Positions 6,973-14,945 are shown, counted from the stretch's first letter. The stretch: DNA of 15,282 nt from UBA4874 sp002399435 (GCA_036823195.1 DAISGI010000051.1:1-15282), one strand, 5' to 3'. The notes: generated by a model not told the origin, from the sequence alone. Numbers and translations are program-made.

Positions 6973-7840
6973 GTATAAGGTAGATCATGCAGTTATTATG
7001 GCTGCGGGAACATCCAGCAGATTTGCCCCGTTATCGTATGAAAAGCCAAAAGCCCTGGTCACGGTAAGGGGGGAGGTCCTGATAGAACGGCAAATCCGCC
7101 AGTTACAGGAAGCCGGAATACCGCAGATTATACTTGTGGTAGGTTATAAGAAGGAACAGTTTGCCTATTTGAAGGAAAAGTACGGCGTCATACTTGTTGA
7201 AAACAGGGAGTATCTGACAAGGAATAACAACGGGAGCATTTATGCGGCGCGCGATTATCTGAAAAACTCCTATATTTGCTCTGCGGATAACTACTTTACA
7301 CGCAATCCATTTGAAAGCCATGTGGAGGATTCCTATTATTCCGCTCTTTATGCCAACGGAGAGACAAAGGAATGGTGCCTGAAAGAAGATGATCAGGGAT
7401 ATATCTGTGATGTCGCCATAGGGGGATCCAACGCCTGGTATATGATGGGCCATGCGTTCTGGAGCGAATCCTTCAGCCGGGAATTTATCAGAATTCTGCA
7501 GCAGGAATACAATCGTCCCGATACCGCCGATTTATTATGGGAAGCCATATACAGGAAGCATCTGGACAAATTGAAGCTTAAAATCAGACGCTATTATCCG
7601 GATTTTATTTTTGAATTTGATACGCTGGATGAGCTCAGAAGCTTTGACAAGACATACATTTATGACACAAGATCCACTATTTTGAAAGGGATTGCCCAGG
7701 GACTGGAATGCCATGAATCCGATATAAAGAACATTTCTGCCCTGAAAGGTACCATGGAGGCGATCGGATTTGAGTTTACCCTGAACTCGAACCGATATGA
7801 ATATACCTACGGAAAAAAAGGAATAAGGAGAATCGCATAA
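6962..7840 (+). CDS. licC: CTP:phosphocholine cytidylyltransferase (LicC-like) with a vestigial kinase tail
   Basis: A 292-residue LicC homologue that makes CDP-choline from CTP and phosphocholine in the cytoplasm. Visible motifs are MAAGTSSRFAP (13-23), KPKALVTVRG (28-37), LVVGYKKEQFAYLKEKYGV (58-76), the catalytic Asp109 in SADNYF, and KEW (136-138), where Trp138 matches the Trp of the choline pocket in pneumococcal LicC. DLLWEAIYR (190-198) matches the equivalent DLYWDNM region. LicC normally ends near residue 230. Here residues 241-292 continue with a segment that aligns with the start of the kinase domain of the preceding fusion (IKNISALKGTMEAIGFEF against IGNIRTLKKGMTNRSFLF) and then stops, so it looks like the cut end of an ancestral LicC-LicA fusion. 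GGAGGAG precedes the ATG, and the start overlaps the upstream gene. Confidence 0.9.
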   Translation: MSYKYKVDHAVIMAAGTSSRFAPLSYEKPKALVTVRGEVLIERQIRQLQEAGIPQIILVVGYKKEQFAYLKEKYGVILVENREYLTRNNNGSIYAARDYLKNSYICSADNYFTRNPFESHVEDSYYSALYANGETKEWCLKEDDQGYICDVAIGGSNAWYMMGHAFWSESFSREFIRILQQEYNRPDTADLLWEAIYRKHLDKLKLKIRRYYPDFIFEFDTLDELRSFDKTYIYDTRSTILKGIAQGLECHESDIKNISALKGTMEAIGFEFTLNSNRYEYTYGKKGIRRIA

Positions 7841-8745
7841 TGGCAGTGGAATGGATGGAGGCAGATTTGCCTCGGATCAATAAAATATTGAAAAAGTTAA
7901 CAGCTGAACCATCCTGCATAAAGGTAGAGCGCATGGGAGGTATGACGAATCATTCCTACCATGTGTTCATGGACAATGGGGAAGATCTGGTTGTTCGGCT
8001 CCCAGGTGACGGGACAGAAAACTTGATTTGCCGTTCGGACGAAAAGGTCAGTACGGAATTAGCCGTTTCCCTGGATATAGATTCCGATTTATTGTACTTC
8101 GGTGAGGATGGTACCAAGGTAAGCAGATATATTGAAGGTGCCGTAACCATGTCACCGGAATCCATGAGGGAAACAGAAAACATCCTGCAGGCAGCCGGAA
8201 TATTAAAAGCTCTCCACACCTGCGGTACCGATACCAAGGTTCCTTTTGAAGTTTTCGATATGGCAGCAAACTATGAGAAAATAGTACTGGGAAACAAGGT
8301 CCCTTTGTATATGGACTATCCCAATATAAAAAGTAAGGTTATGGAGATTAAGGATTCCATTGACCGCCTGACAGGTGTTAAAAAAGTTCCATGCCATAAC
8401 GATCCATTATGCGAAAACTGGGTCATGGGGAAAGATGGATTGTACCTTATTGATTGGGAATATGCGGGGATGAACGACGGAATGTGGGATTTGGCGGATG
8501 TATCCATCGAAGCGTCCTATAATGAGGTGCAGGATAGGGCCCTGTTAAACGCCTATTTCGGAAGGCAGGAAACTTTGGATGAGAAAAGACGCTTTCTTGC
8601 CAACAAAATATATCTTGATTACCTATGGACTTTATGGGGCCTGACCAGAGTGTTTTTTGACGGAGAAGTGATGCAGTCCTATGCAGATAAAAGATACGTA
8701 CGTTTAAAAACGAATCTGTTAAAATGGAAAGATGCGGAGGAATAA
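7840..8745 (+). CDS. licA: Choline kinase (LicA-like)
   Basis: A 301-residue kinase of the choline/ethanolamine and aminoglycoside phosphotransferase family, complete in length. It phosphorylates imported choline (or a related amino-alcohol) with ATP. Motifs are GGMTNHSY (33-40) and VVRLPGDGTENL (51-62) of the ATP-binding lobe, the catalytic loop CHNDPLCENW (185-194, Asp188 and Asn193), and the metal-binding YLIDWEYAG (202-210, Asp205). The ATG overlaps the stop of licC by one base (TAATG), so translation is coupled. It supplies the phosphocholine for LicC. The operon thus has a second kinase, since the first protein carries its own. Confidence 0.92.
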   Translation: MAVEWMEADLPRINKILKKLTAEPSCIKVERMGGMTNHSYHVFMDNGEDLVVRLPGDGTENLICRSDEKVSTELAVSLDIDSDLLYFGEDGTKVSRYIEGAVTMSPESMRETENILQAAGILKALHTCGTDTKVPFEVFDMAANYEKIVLGNKVPLYMDYPNIKSKVMEIKDSIDRLTGVKKVPCHNDPLCENWVMGKDGLYLIDWEYAGMNDGMWDLADVSIEASYNEVQDRALLNAYFGRQETLDEKRRFLANKIYLDYLWTLWGLTRVFFDGEVMQSYADKRYVRLKTNLLKWKDAEE

Positions 8746-8748
8746 AAT

Positions 8749-9693
8749 ATGGGCACAGGTTTAACAGCGGGGATACTTTGGGGACTGGATACCGTCATAT
8801 TGGGCATTGCATTGGCTATGAGCCCGTTTGCTTCCACAGCACAGGCCATCCTCCTGGCGCCATTTGTCAGTACCTTTCTGCATGATGCATGCTCCTCCAT
8901 CTGGATGCTCATATATATGGGTGCGAAGCGGCAATATAAAAATGTGATCCGGGCATTAAAGTCAAGAAGCGGAAGGTTCATTGTCCTGGGGGCATTGCTG
9001 GGAGGACCGGTCGGCATGTCCGGCTATGTAGCTGCCATCAATTATATCGGGCCAGGATATACAGCGATCATCTCTGCAATGTTTCCGGCTTTGGGTGCTT
9101 TCTTATCCTATGTCTTCCTAAAGGAAAAAATGAAACCAGTACAGATTGTCAGCCTGATGATAAGTATACTGGGAGTAATTGCACTTGGATACGCCCCTGG
9201 AAACAGCGAGATAAAAAACCTGCCCCTTGGGTTCGCTTGCGCAGTCATTTGCTGTGTGGGCTGGGCATTGGAGGCAGTGATCTGCGCCTACGGCCTGAAA
9301 GATCCGGATATCACGGACGAACAGGCACTGCAGATCAGGCAGCTGACCTCAGCAGTCTTTTACGGAATAGTGATCCTCCCTGTTATCAAAGGCTGGGGCT
9401 TCACATTGGATCTTATTCCTACAAGTGCAGCAGGCGTCATCCTGCTGTCCGCATTGTTTGGCACAGCGTCCTATGTTTGTTACTATAAAGCTATTGCAAC
9501 AATTGGTGCATCCAAGGCTATGGCCCTGAATATCACCTATTCTGCATGGGCCATTATATTTTCACTGATCTTGTTGCATACCGTTCCGGATCTTAAAAGT
9601 ATCGTATGTGGAGTGATCATAGTTATCAGCTCTGTTGTAGCTGCAACTGACATAGATGGCTTTGTTGCAAAAAAGCAGAAAACGTTAAATTGA
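8749..9693 (+). CDS. licB: LicB-like choline/headgroup importer, DMT (EamA) family
   Basis: A 314-residue integral membrane protein with about ten hydrophobic segments in two repeated halves, as in drug/metabolite transporter family members. The opening GLTAGILWGLDTVILGIAL (4-22) and PFASTAQAILLAPFVSTFLHD (25-45) resemble pneumococcal LicB, which imports choline for teichoic acid decoration. It begins three bases after the licA stop with a GGAGG site inside the licA end, so it is co-translated. It is the last gene of the plus-strand operon, 72 bases from the convergent phosphonate operon. Substrate is inferred from neighbours: choline most likely, ethanolamine or another amino-alcohol possible. 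Confidence 0.88.
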   Translation: MGTGLTAGILWGLDTVILGIALAMSPFASTAQAILLAPFVSTFLHDACSSIWMLIYMGAKRQYKNVIRALKSRSGRFIVLGALLGGPVGMSGYVAAINYIGPGYTAIISAMFPALGAFLSYVFLKEKMKPVQIVSLMISILGVIALGYAPGNSEIKNLPLGFACAVICCVGWALEAVICAYGLKDPDITDEQALQIRQLTSAVFYGIVILPVIKGWGFTLDLIPTSAAGVILLSALFGTASYVCYYKAIATIGASKAMALNITYSAWAIIFSLILLHTVPDLKSIVCGVIIVISSVVAATDIDGFVAKKQKTLN

Positions 9694-9765
9694 GTATTCC
9701 GTTTTTAAGCGAAATTGACTTCCCTGCCCTCCATTTGGAAAGCTTAAGTCCTTGTCATTTCGGGA

Positions 9766-10872
9766 TCATTTGCACAGATTCCTCATAAAAGCTGCCTTGT
9801 TCTCTTTTGGCGTAGTTGTCGGCCGCCCAAGATCCTCTCTTGCGCCGATTGCGCTTTTTACTTCCATAAAGGTTAGTCCCTTCCTTGCTTTTGCGATCTT
9901 GAGTTCACTGCTCAGTGACTCAGGCTTATCCACACATACAGCATTGGGATATCCACATCCTTGCGCTATCTTCACCAAATCAATCTTATCCGCCACTGTT
10001 GGCATACCGCCAACCGTTTCATGGGCGCCATTGTTAATTACGATATGTACCATATTCTCTGGAGAATTGGTCCCTATCACAGCCATTGCGCCCATATGCA
10101 TAAGTGCAGCACCATCACCATCAATGCACCAGATCTTTTTGCCCGGTGTATTCAGGGCAACCCCCAATGCGATGGAAGAACTGTGTCCCATGGAACCAAC
10201 TGTCAGAAAATCAAACTGATGCCCCTGATGATTCGCCTCCCGGATCTCAAATAATTCCCGTGATGCTTTTCCGGTGGTCGATACGATAATATCTTCTCCG
10301 GTTACCGAAACAATCTGTTTTATAATATACTCCCGGGACATGGAATAATCATTCCGGTAGGTTACTTTTTTATCATATTCCAGGGCACCTTTTCGTACCA
10401 CGAAGGCAACTTGTTTCCCTTCCTGTAAAACATGCCGGAATTCTTTCATCTTATCCTGTACTTCATCTTCTGTCGTATCCTTACTGATCACAAACGTATC
10501 AATGTCCATATCTGTGAGTAGCTTTAAGGTTACCTGTCCTTGGTAAACATGCTGGGGTTCATCATGTATTCCCGGTTCACCGCGCCAGCCTACAACAAAA
10601 ATGCAGGGTATTGCATATACCTTGTCATTCATGAGAGAAGCTACCGGATTGATAATATTTCCAATGCCGCTGTTCTGCAGATATACAACCGGTATTTTGC
10701 CGGTAGCCAGATGGTATCCTGCCGCCAGAGCCGTGCAGTTTCCTTCATTGGCAGCAATGATATGTTGCTTTCCAATTCCGTATGCTCCCATCAAGTAATT
10801 GCATAAAGGTTTCAACTGCGAATCCGGAACACCCGTAAAAAAATCAAACTCTTTTAAGAAATCAAGCTTCAT
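9766..10872 (-). CDS. aepY: Phosphonopyruvate decarboxylase (ThDP-dependent)
   Basis: A 368-residue enzyme that decarboxylates 3-phosphonopyruvate to phosphonoacetaldehyde, the irreversible step that pulls the unfavourable PEP mutase reaction forward. The N-terminal ThDP-pyrimidine domain shows FFTGVPDSQL (about 11-20), the activating Glu in AANEGNC (near residue 43), and LQNSGIGNIINP (65-76). The C-terminal diphosphate domain shows the GDGAA motif (252-256) and the closing NN (280-281). This single-chain layout matches Ppd/AepY rather than split sulfopyruvate decarboxylases. The ATG at 10872 was chosen because it has AAGGGGTG at 9 bases; ATG 10881 and GTG 10884 overlap that ribosome site. 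It is the last gene of the phosphonate operon, 16 bases after the reductase. Confidence 0.93.
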   Translation of the reverse strand: MKLDFLKEFDFFTGVPDSQLKPLCNYLMGAYGIGKQHIIAANEGNCTALAAGYHLATGKIPVVYLQNSGIGNIINPVASLMNDKVYAIPCIFVVGWRGEPGIHDEPQHVYQGQVTLKLLTDMDIDTFVISKDTTEDEVQDKMKEFRHVLQEGKQVAFVVRKGALEYDKKVTYRNDYSMSREYIIKQIVSVTGEDIIVSTTGKASRELFEIREANHQGHQFDFLTVGSMGHSSSIALGVALNTPGKKIWCIDGDGAALMHMGAMAVIGTNSPENMVHIVINNGAHETVGGMPTVADKIDLVKIAQGCGYPNAVCVDKPESLSSELKIAKARKGLTFMEVKSAIGAREDLGRPTTTPKENKAAFMRNLCK

Positions 10873-10888
10873 TGTAAACATCACCCCT

Positions 10889-12007
10889 TTATTCTTTTAT
10901 ACGAACGATTCGATAATACAGAGAACGCAACGCATCCTCACCGAGATAAACCGGGTTGTTCTTCAGCCGTACAGGATTGACAGACGCAGCCAGCTCCTCC
11001 AGATCCGACGGATGACTGGTCACTGGATTTTCTATCTGCAAATCTTTCAGTACGTCAAAAAAAGTTGAAACTGCATCTTTTGGAGTCTCTGCGTCCATTG
11101 CTTTGGCTATCTCAGCGCTTATAGTTTTCAGATAGCCGGCTCCCCGCGGATCGACGCACTGGTCCATATTGTCAAGCATATAACTCCATACATATGGCAG
11201 GCAGATTGCTACAGCATGTCCATGTGGCAGATTATATAAAGCAGTTAGCTTATAGCTCATCGCATGCGGTGCCGTAGTCTGAGTAATATTGATTGCCTTT
11301 CCGGAATAATTGGATGCAAGCATTATCTTTTCAGTAGCTTCCTCCGAATGTTGCTTTAAATAATCATCCTTATACCGCATAATGGTCTCCACTGTGATCC
11401 TGGAATACCGTTTACTTTCCTCCGTGGAATTAACAGACCACCAGGATTCAATTCCCTGACATAAGGCATCCAGCATCGTACATTTTTTCTGATACAGCGA
11501 AAGTGTCTTCAGCACATCCGGTTCGAGTATCACATAGCTGGGTATAATGCTTTCATGAGTGATCGACTGCTTTTTCCCATTATAATAGATTACGGCATAG
11601 CGTGTCGATTCACTCCCTGTTCCAGCAGTCGTTGGTATTGCAATCAAAGGTATCCCGCTGTCTTTAAATTCCTGTGTCAGATAATTCTTATCCGGATCCA
11701 TCCTGCAAAACAGCTTGATACATTTTGCCACATCGATCGTACTGCCTCCTCCAACCGCAATAATAGAATCGCAGTTTTCTTCTCTGAATAAGTCGACGCC
11801 TTTACACACATCTTCATATAGTGGGTTGGAAGTAAAATCACGAAACGAAACACGAGATGTTGTTGTTTTTAAAAAGCAGTCCTTGATGGATAGGTATTGG
11901 AATGAGTCATCACACACAAGCAGATACTTTCCTGCCTGAACTATATCCAGTATATCGTCAATTTTCTTTATGCTGTTTTTCTCTGTAAAAATAGTCTGTG
12001 ACATCAT
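10889..12007 (-). CDS. Phosphonoacetaldehyde reductase, iron-containing alcohol dehydrogenase family
   Basis: A 372-residue group III (Fe-ADH) dehydrogenase. Lying between a PEP mutase and a phosphonopyruvate decarboxylase, it most likely reduces phosphonoacetaldehyde to 2-hydroxyethylphosphonate with NAD(P)H. The nucleotide-binding loop is AVGGGSTIDVAK (84-95), and IPTTAGTGSES (124-134) is the conserved core. The metal-site positions are Asp180, Gln184, His248 and His262; spacing matches Fe-ADHs, but the second ligand, usually His, is Gln here (LDALCQGIES). The ATG at 12007 is chosen because GAGGAG lies just upstream, inside the last codons of the PEP mutase gene; earlier in-frame starts lie within that gene. 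The stop-start gap is two bases, giving tight coupling. Regulation is presumably with the whole operon. Confidence 0.87.
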   Translation of the reverse strand: MMSQTIFTEKNSIKKIDDILDIVQAGKYLLVCDDSFQYLSIKDCFLKTTTSRVSFRDFTSNPLYEDVCKGVDLFREENCDSIIAVGGGSTIDVAKCIKLFCRMDPDKNYLTQEFKDSGIPLIAIPTTAGTGSESTRYAVIYYNGKKQSITHESIIPSYVILEPDVLKTLSLYQKKCTMLDALCQGIESWWSVNSTEESKRYSRITVETIMRYKDDYLKQHSEEATEKIMLASNYSGKAINITQTTAPHAMSYKLTALYNLPHGHAVAICLPYVWSYMLDNMDQCVDPRGAGYLKTISAEIAKAMDAETPKDAVSTFFDVLKDLQIENPVTSHPSDLEELAASVNPVRLKNNPVYLGEDALRSLYYRIVRIKE

Positions 12008-12009
12008 CT

Positions 12010-14019
12010 TTACTCCTCTGGGATAAGAGTCAGAATATTTTTGATCGGCATACACATATCATCGGTTTCCTTGGCCCGGTGATGTTCTAAAATCGTTCGT
12101 GCTGCTTCCTGCATCGCAGGAAAACCGCTTCGCGTCAACTGATTTGCATAAATCACAATGTTTACACCGCGGGCAGCAAATTCTTCTTCTGTTACAGTAT
12201 TGAAAGAAGTCGGTATCACTACAATAGGTGTTGCTTTATCGGAAGCACGGAATTTACTGATAAACTCAAATATCTCCGTCGGATCTTTCTTTCTGCTGTG
12301 TATCATGATACCATCTGCACCTGCTGTTGTAAAAGCAAATGCCCGCTTTAACGCATCCTCCATGCCGCGTTCCAGAATCAGGCTCTCAATCCGGGCAATG
12401 ATCATAAACTCCTTTGTACGCTGTGCTTTTTTACCGGCAGCTATTTTTGCGCTGAAATTTTCAATGCTGTCCTGCGTTTGCTTTACTTCCGTACCGAAAA
12501 GGGAGTTCTTTTTCAGCCCGGTCTTATCCTCAATGATGACGGCCGAAACCCCCATTCGTTCCATCGTCCGGACATTGTAAACAAAATGTTCGGTCATTCC
12601 TCCGGTGTCTCCATCAAGAATAATTGGCTTTGTTGTCACTTCCATAATATCATCAATGGTACGGAACCGGGAAGACATATCCACAAGTTCAATATCCGGC
12701 TTACCTTTTGCCGTTGAATCACAAAGCGAGGAAACCCACATACCATCAAACTGATATGCTTTTCCCTCCTGATATACTGTTGTCTTTTCAGCAATCAATC
12801 CAGTTATGCCACTATGGGCTTCAATAATGGAAAGACATGGCTTCATGGCAAGCAGTTTCCGAAGCCTTCCGCGACGATAATCCGGCATGGAAAGCTGAAT
12901 ACGTGACTGCTTTTCTATCTCTTTGTACTTTTCATCATTGGAATAGGGATATTCCACCAATTTGCCGCCATACTCAGCTAATATGGAAACGACTTCATCC
13001 CGGACAGGTTTTTGAAAGCCCTGTCTCCAGTCGTCCCCATGAACCACATAATTCGGATGCAATTCATGCAATATATCGAAGTAACTAAGTGTCTTCTGCT
13101 CAACAACACGATATACCCCGGTAATGTTCTCAAACAACGTCTTTCTCTCTTCCCATGGCATCAAGGGAAATCTCTTATAACTGGAAATTGCTTCATCAGA
13201 TAAAACGCCTATAATCAGCTTACCTAATTTCCTGGCTTTACGGATGATTGCAATATGACCGCTGTGTATCATATCTGTTGAAAAGCACATATAAACTGTC
13301 CGGTTCATAATCTCATGTAATCTCGCTGTAACAACAGATAAATCTTCTGGAGTATCAATCTCATTGCAAAGGCAATCCCTCACATCCAGCGGATAAATAT
13401 TACAATTATCAGAAATCTTATTCAACGCATTTTCCGCATAACAGTCTGTCTGCCCTTCCTTGCAAAAAGCTACGATACTGCCAAGCCACTTCTTCCAATC
13501 CTCTTTTCTGAGTTTATAAAGGGGTTGTGCCGCAATAGCGTCCGTAAAGAACTCTATTCCAACCTTCCTGATGATCCCATCCTGAATCACGGCTTTAAAG
13601 TCCTTATCCGGCAGAGACACGGTTGAGCTCACTGCCATACAGCTTGTTTTACTCCCGGCAACATCCTCCAACACCGAATCCTCAAAGACCAGATCACCAT
13701 GCATCAGAAGAATGTCCTCATCCCAAAGATGTTCACGCGCACAATAAATCGAATAGATATAATTCGTTTTATCATAGATGGGGTTCTTTACAAAAGTATA
13801 ATGGAGCGGAAGCCGTAAGGAATGACAATAATTGACCAGTACATCATCGTAAAGTCCCGTAGTCACGACAACTTCTGTAATCCCGATTGATACAATTTGT
13901 TCCATTTGGCGGCTCAAGATTGTCTCATTTGGTGCGATTTCCGTCATGCATTTTGGATGTTCTGATGTCATAACTCCCATGCGATGCCCAAGGCCTGAAT
14001 TCAGAATCAATGCTTTCAT
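12010..14019 (-). CDS. pepM: Three-domain fusion: LicC/PntC-like nucleotidyltransferase + HxGH cytidylyltransferase-like domain + PEP mutase
   Basis: A 669-residue protein; PEP mutases alone are about 300 residues. Residues 1-235 are a sugar-nucleotide-type nucleotidyltransferase (MKALILNSGLGHRMG, PKCMTEI 22-28, catalytic-type Asp109 in MHGDL). Residues 238-370 are a cytidylyltransferase-like domain with FSTDMIHSGH (246-255), ASYKR-like ISSYKRFPLMPWEERK (278-293) and HGDDWR (327-332). The ISST/ISTT nucleotide-binding signature expected after EYPY (356-359) is replaced by SNDEKYKEI. Residues about 390-669 are PEP mutase: EAHSGITGL (400-408), LDGDTGG (468-474), EDKTGLKKNSLFG (497-509), IARIESL (541-547) and MIHSRKKDP (572-580). 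PEP mutase makes the C-P bond by turning PEP into phosphonopyruvate; the fused transferases likely activate the final phosphonate with CTP. GGAGGA precedes the ATG. Confidence 0.93.
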   Translation of the reverse strand: MKALILNSGLGHRMGVMTSEHPKCMTEIAPNETILSRQMEQIVSIGITEVVVTTGLYDDVLVNYCHSLRLPLHYTFVKNPIYDKTNYIYSIYCAREHLWDEDILLMHGDLVFEDSVLEDVAGSKTSCMAVSSTVSLPDKDFKAVIQDGIIRKVGIEFFTDAIAAQPLYKLRKEDWKKWLGSIVAFCKEGQTDCYAENALNKISDNCNIYPLDVRDCLCNEIDTPEDLSVVTARLHEIMNRTVYMCFSTDMIHSGHIAIIRKARKLGKLIIGVLSDEAISSYKRFPLMPWEERKTLFENITGVYRVVEQKTLSYFDILHELHPNYVVHGDDWRQGFQKPVRDEVVSILAEYGGKLVEYPYSNDEKYKEIEKQSRIQLSMPDYRRGRLRKLLAMKPCLSIIEAHSGITGLIAEKTTVYQEGKAYQFDGMWVSSLCDSTAKGKPDIELVDMSSRFRTIDDIMEVTTKPIILDGDTGGMTEHFVYNVRTMERMGVSAVIIEDKTGLKKNSLFGTEVKQTQDSIENFSAKIAAGKKAQRTKEFMIIARIESLILERGMEDALKRAFAFTTAGADGIMIHSRKKDPTEIFEFISKFRASDKATPIVVIPTSFNTVTEEEFAARGVNIVIYANQLTRSGFPAMQEAARTILEHHRAKETDDMCMPIKNILTLIPEE

Positions 14020-14138
14020 TTACAATTCCTCCGTTTCCAATTAAAACTAAGTTACGGTTAGACTAGTCATATGGCTGATCACATTTTCCATAACATTAGC
14101 TGTAACCATGCATATGATCTTACAGCTCTTCAAATAGC
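14020..14138. other. Spacer between licD and the PEP mutase fusion
   Basis: At 119 bases this is the only sizeable gap in the right-hand operon. It holds a clear GGAGGA ribosome site for the PEP mutase fusion (about 14026-14031) and an 8-bp palindrome GACTAGTC (about 14060-14067). A weak promoter-like pair (TTATGG, 17 bases, TATGAC on the minus strand) is not convincing. No hairpin with a T-run was found, so licD and the phosphonate genes are probably on one transcript. Confidence 0.3.
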
Positions 14139-14945
14139 TTATATATCAGAGTATGACTTGTTCAAATCGATATCTGCAAAGGTATGGGCAGAATAACGTT
14201 TTTCTTTAGGCGGTAACTTTCGCCAGTCTCCATAAAGCTGAGTCAAATATTCTTCATACTTCTCAGGCCCATATACTATCAGACCTTCGAATTTATAAGA
14301 CGTAGGCGTACCATACCATTCTTTCCTCATTATTTCACGGGATCTGTATACACTCGCCAGGAATCCTACAAATTGGTAATCATCAAAATTATGATCAGAA
14401 CATAGTCGATCCAATTTACGCGCCAATTTCTTGCTATTGATGGGCAGCATCCCGCCTATAAAAACGGCTATGTTTTTCCACCATTTACGGCCTTCTCTAT
14501 ATGCACACGTTCTCATTGCAAGAAGCATATTGGCCCTATCAATTTTCTTATAATTTGCATAACCTTCCTCCAATGAATTTCCGATCCCATCAAGCGGAAA
14601 AATATCAATGTATACGCCACGCTTCACATTCTTTCTGGCTAATTCTGTCATTGAAGTATTCAAATCATACAATTTAGCATAACTATATACGTAATCCTCT
14701 GCCTCTCCTTTAGGTGATTCTATTACATAGTGATCTACAGGGCTTTTTAACAAATCAATCAACCTTTCATAATCATTCCGTGGCACAGCAATATCGATAT
14801 CATCATCCCATGGAATAAAGCCCTCATGGCGAACTGCTCCAAGCATAGTACCACCGATAATATAATAACGAATGTTATTATCATCAATATACTTTATTAA
14901 CCATGTAAGCATCCCCAATAATTTTTGCTGTAAAGGATTTAACAT
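14139..14945 (-). CDS. licD: LicD-family phosphotransferase
   Basis: A 268-residue LicD protein, a nucleotidyltransferase-fold enzyme that transfers a phospho-headgroup (classically phosphocholine from CDP-choline) onto a glycan or teichoic acid. The signature is GGTMLGAVRH (31-40) followed by PWDDDIDIAVPRNDYE (45-60), whose Asp residues form the metal site. Length is normal for the family. No signal peptide is seen, so it acts on cytoplasmic lipid-linked precursors. The ATG at 14945 is chosen because GAGGTGG lies 6 bases upstream; an earlier ATG at 14960 overlaps that site. It begins 11 bases after the stop of the CDP-glycerol transferase remnant and leads into the PEP mutase fusion 119 bases later. 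It may move the phosphonate headgroup, phosphocholine, or both. Confidence 0.92.
   Translation of the reverse strand: MLNPLQQKLLGMLTWLIKYIDDNNIRYYIIGGTMLGAVRHEGFIPWDDDIDIAVPRNDYERLIDLLKSPVDHYVIESPKGEAEDYVYSYAKLYDLNTSMTELARKNVKRGVYIDIFPLDGIGNSLEEGYANYKKIDRANMLLAMRTCAYREGRKWWKNIAVFIGGMLPINSKKLARKLDRLCSDHNFDDYQFVGFLASVYRSREIMRKEWYGTPTSYKFEGLIVYGPEKYEEYLTQLYGDWRKLPPKEKRYSAHTFADIDLNKSYSDI

Noticed and set aside
9678..9750. Possible bidirectional terminator between licB and the decarboxylase gene
   Set aside because: AAAACG/CGTTTT (9679-9684 and 9700-9705) and GACTT/AAGTC (9717-9721 and 9746-9750) are short stems with long loops; neither is a convincing intrinsic terminator.
12008..12055. Longer N-terminus for the reductase starting at 12055
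   Set aside because: It would overlap the end of the PEP mutase gene; the ATG at 12007 has GAGGAG right upstream and fits the family's N-terminus.
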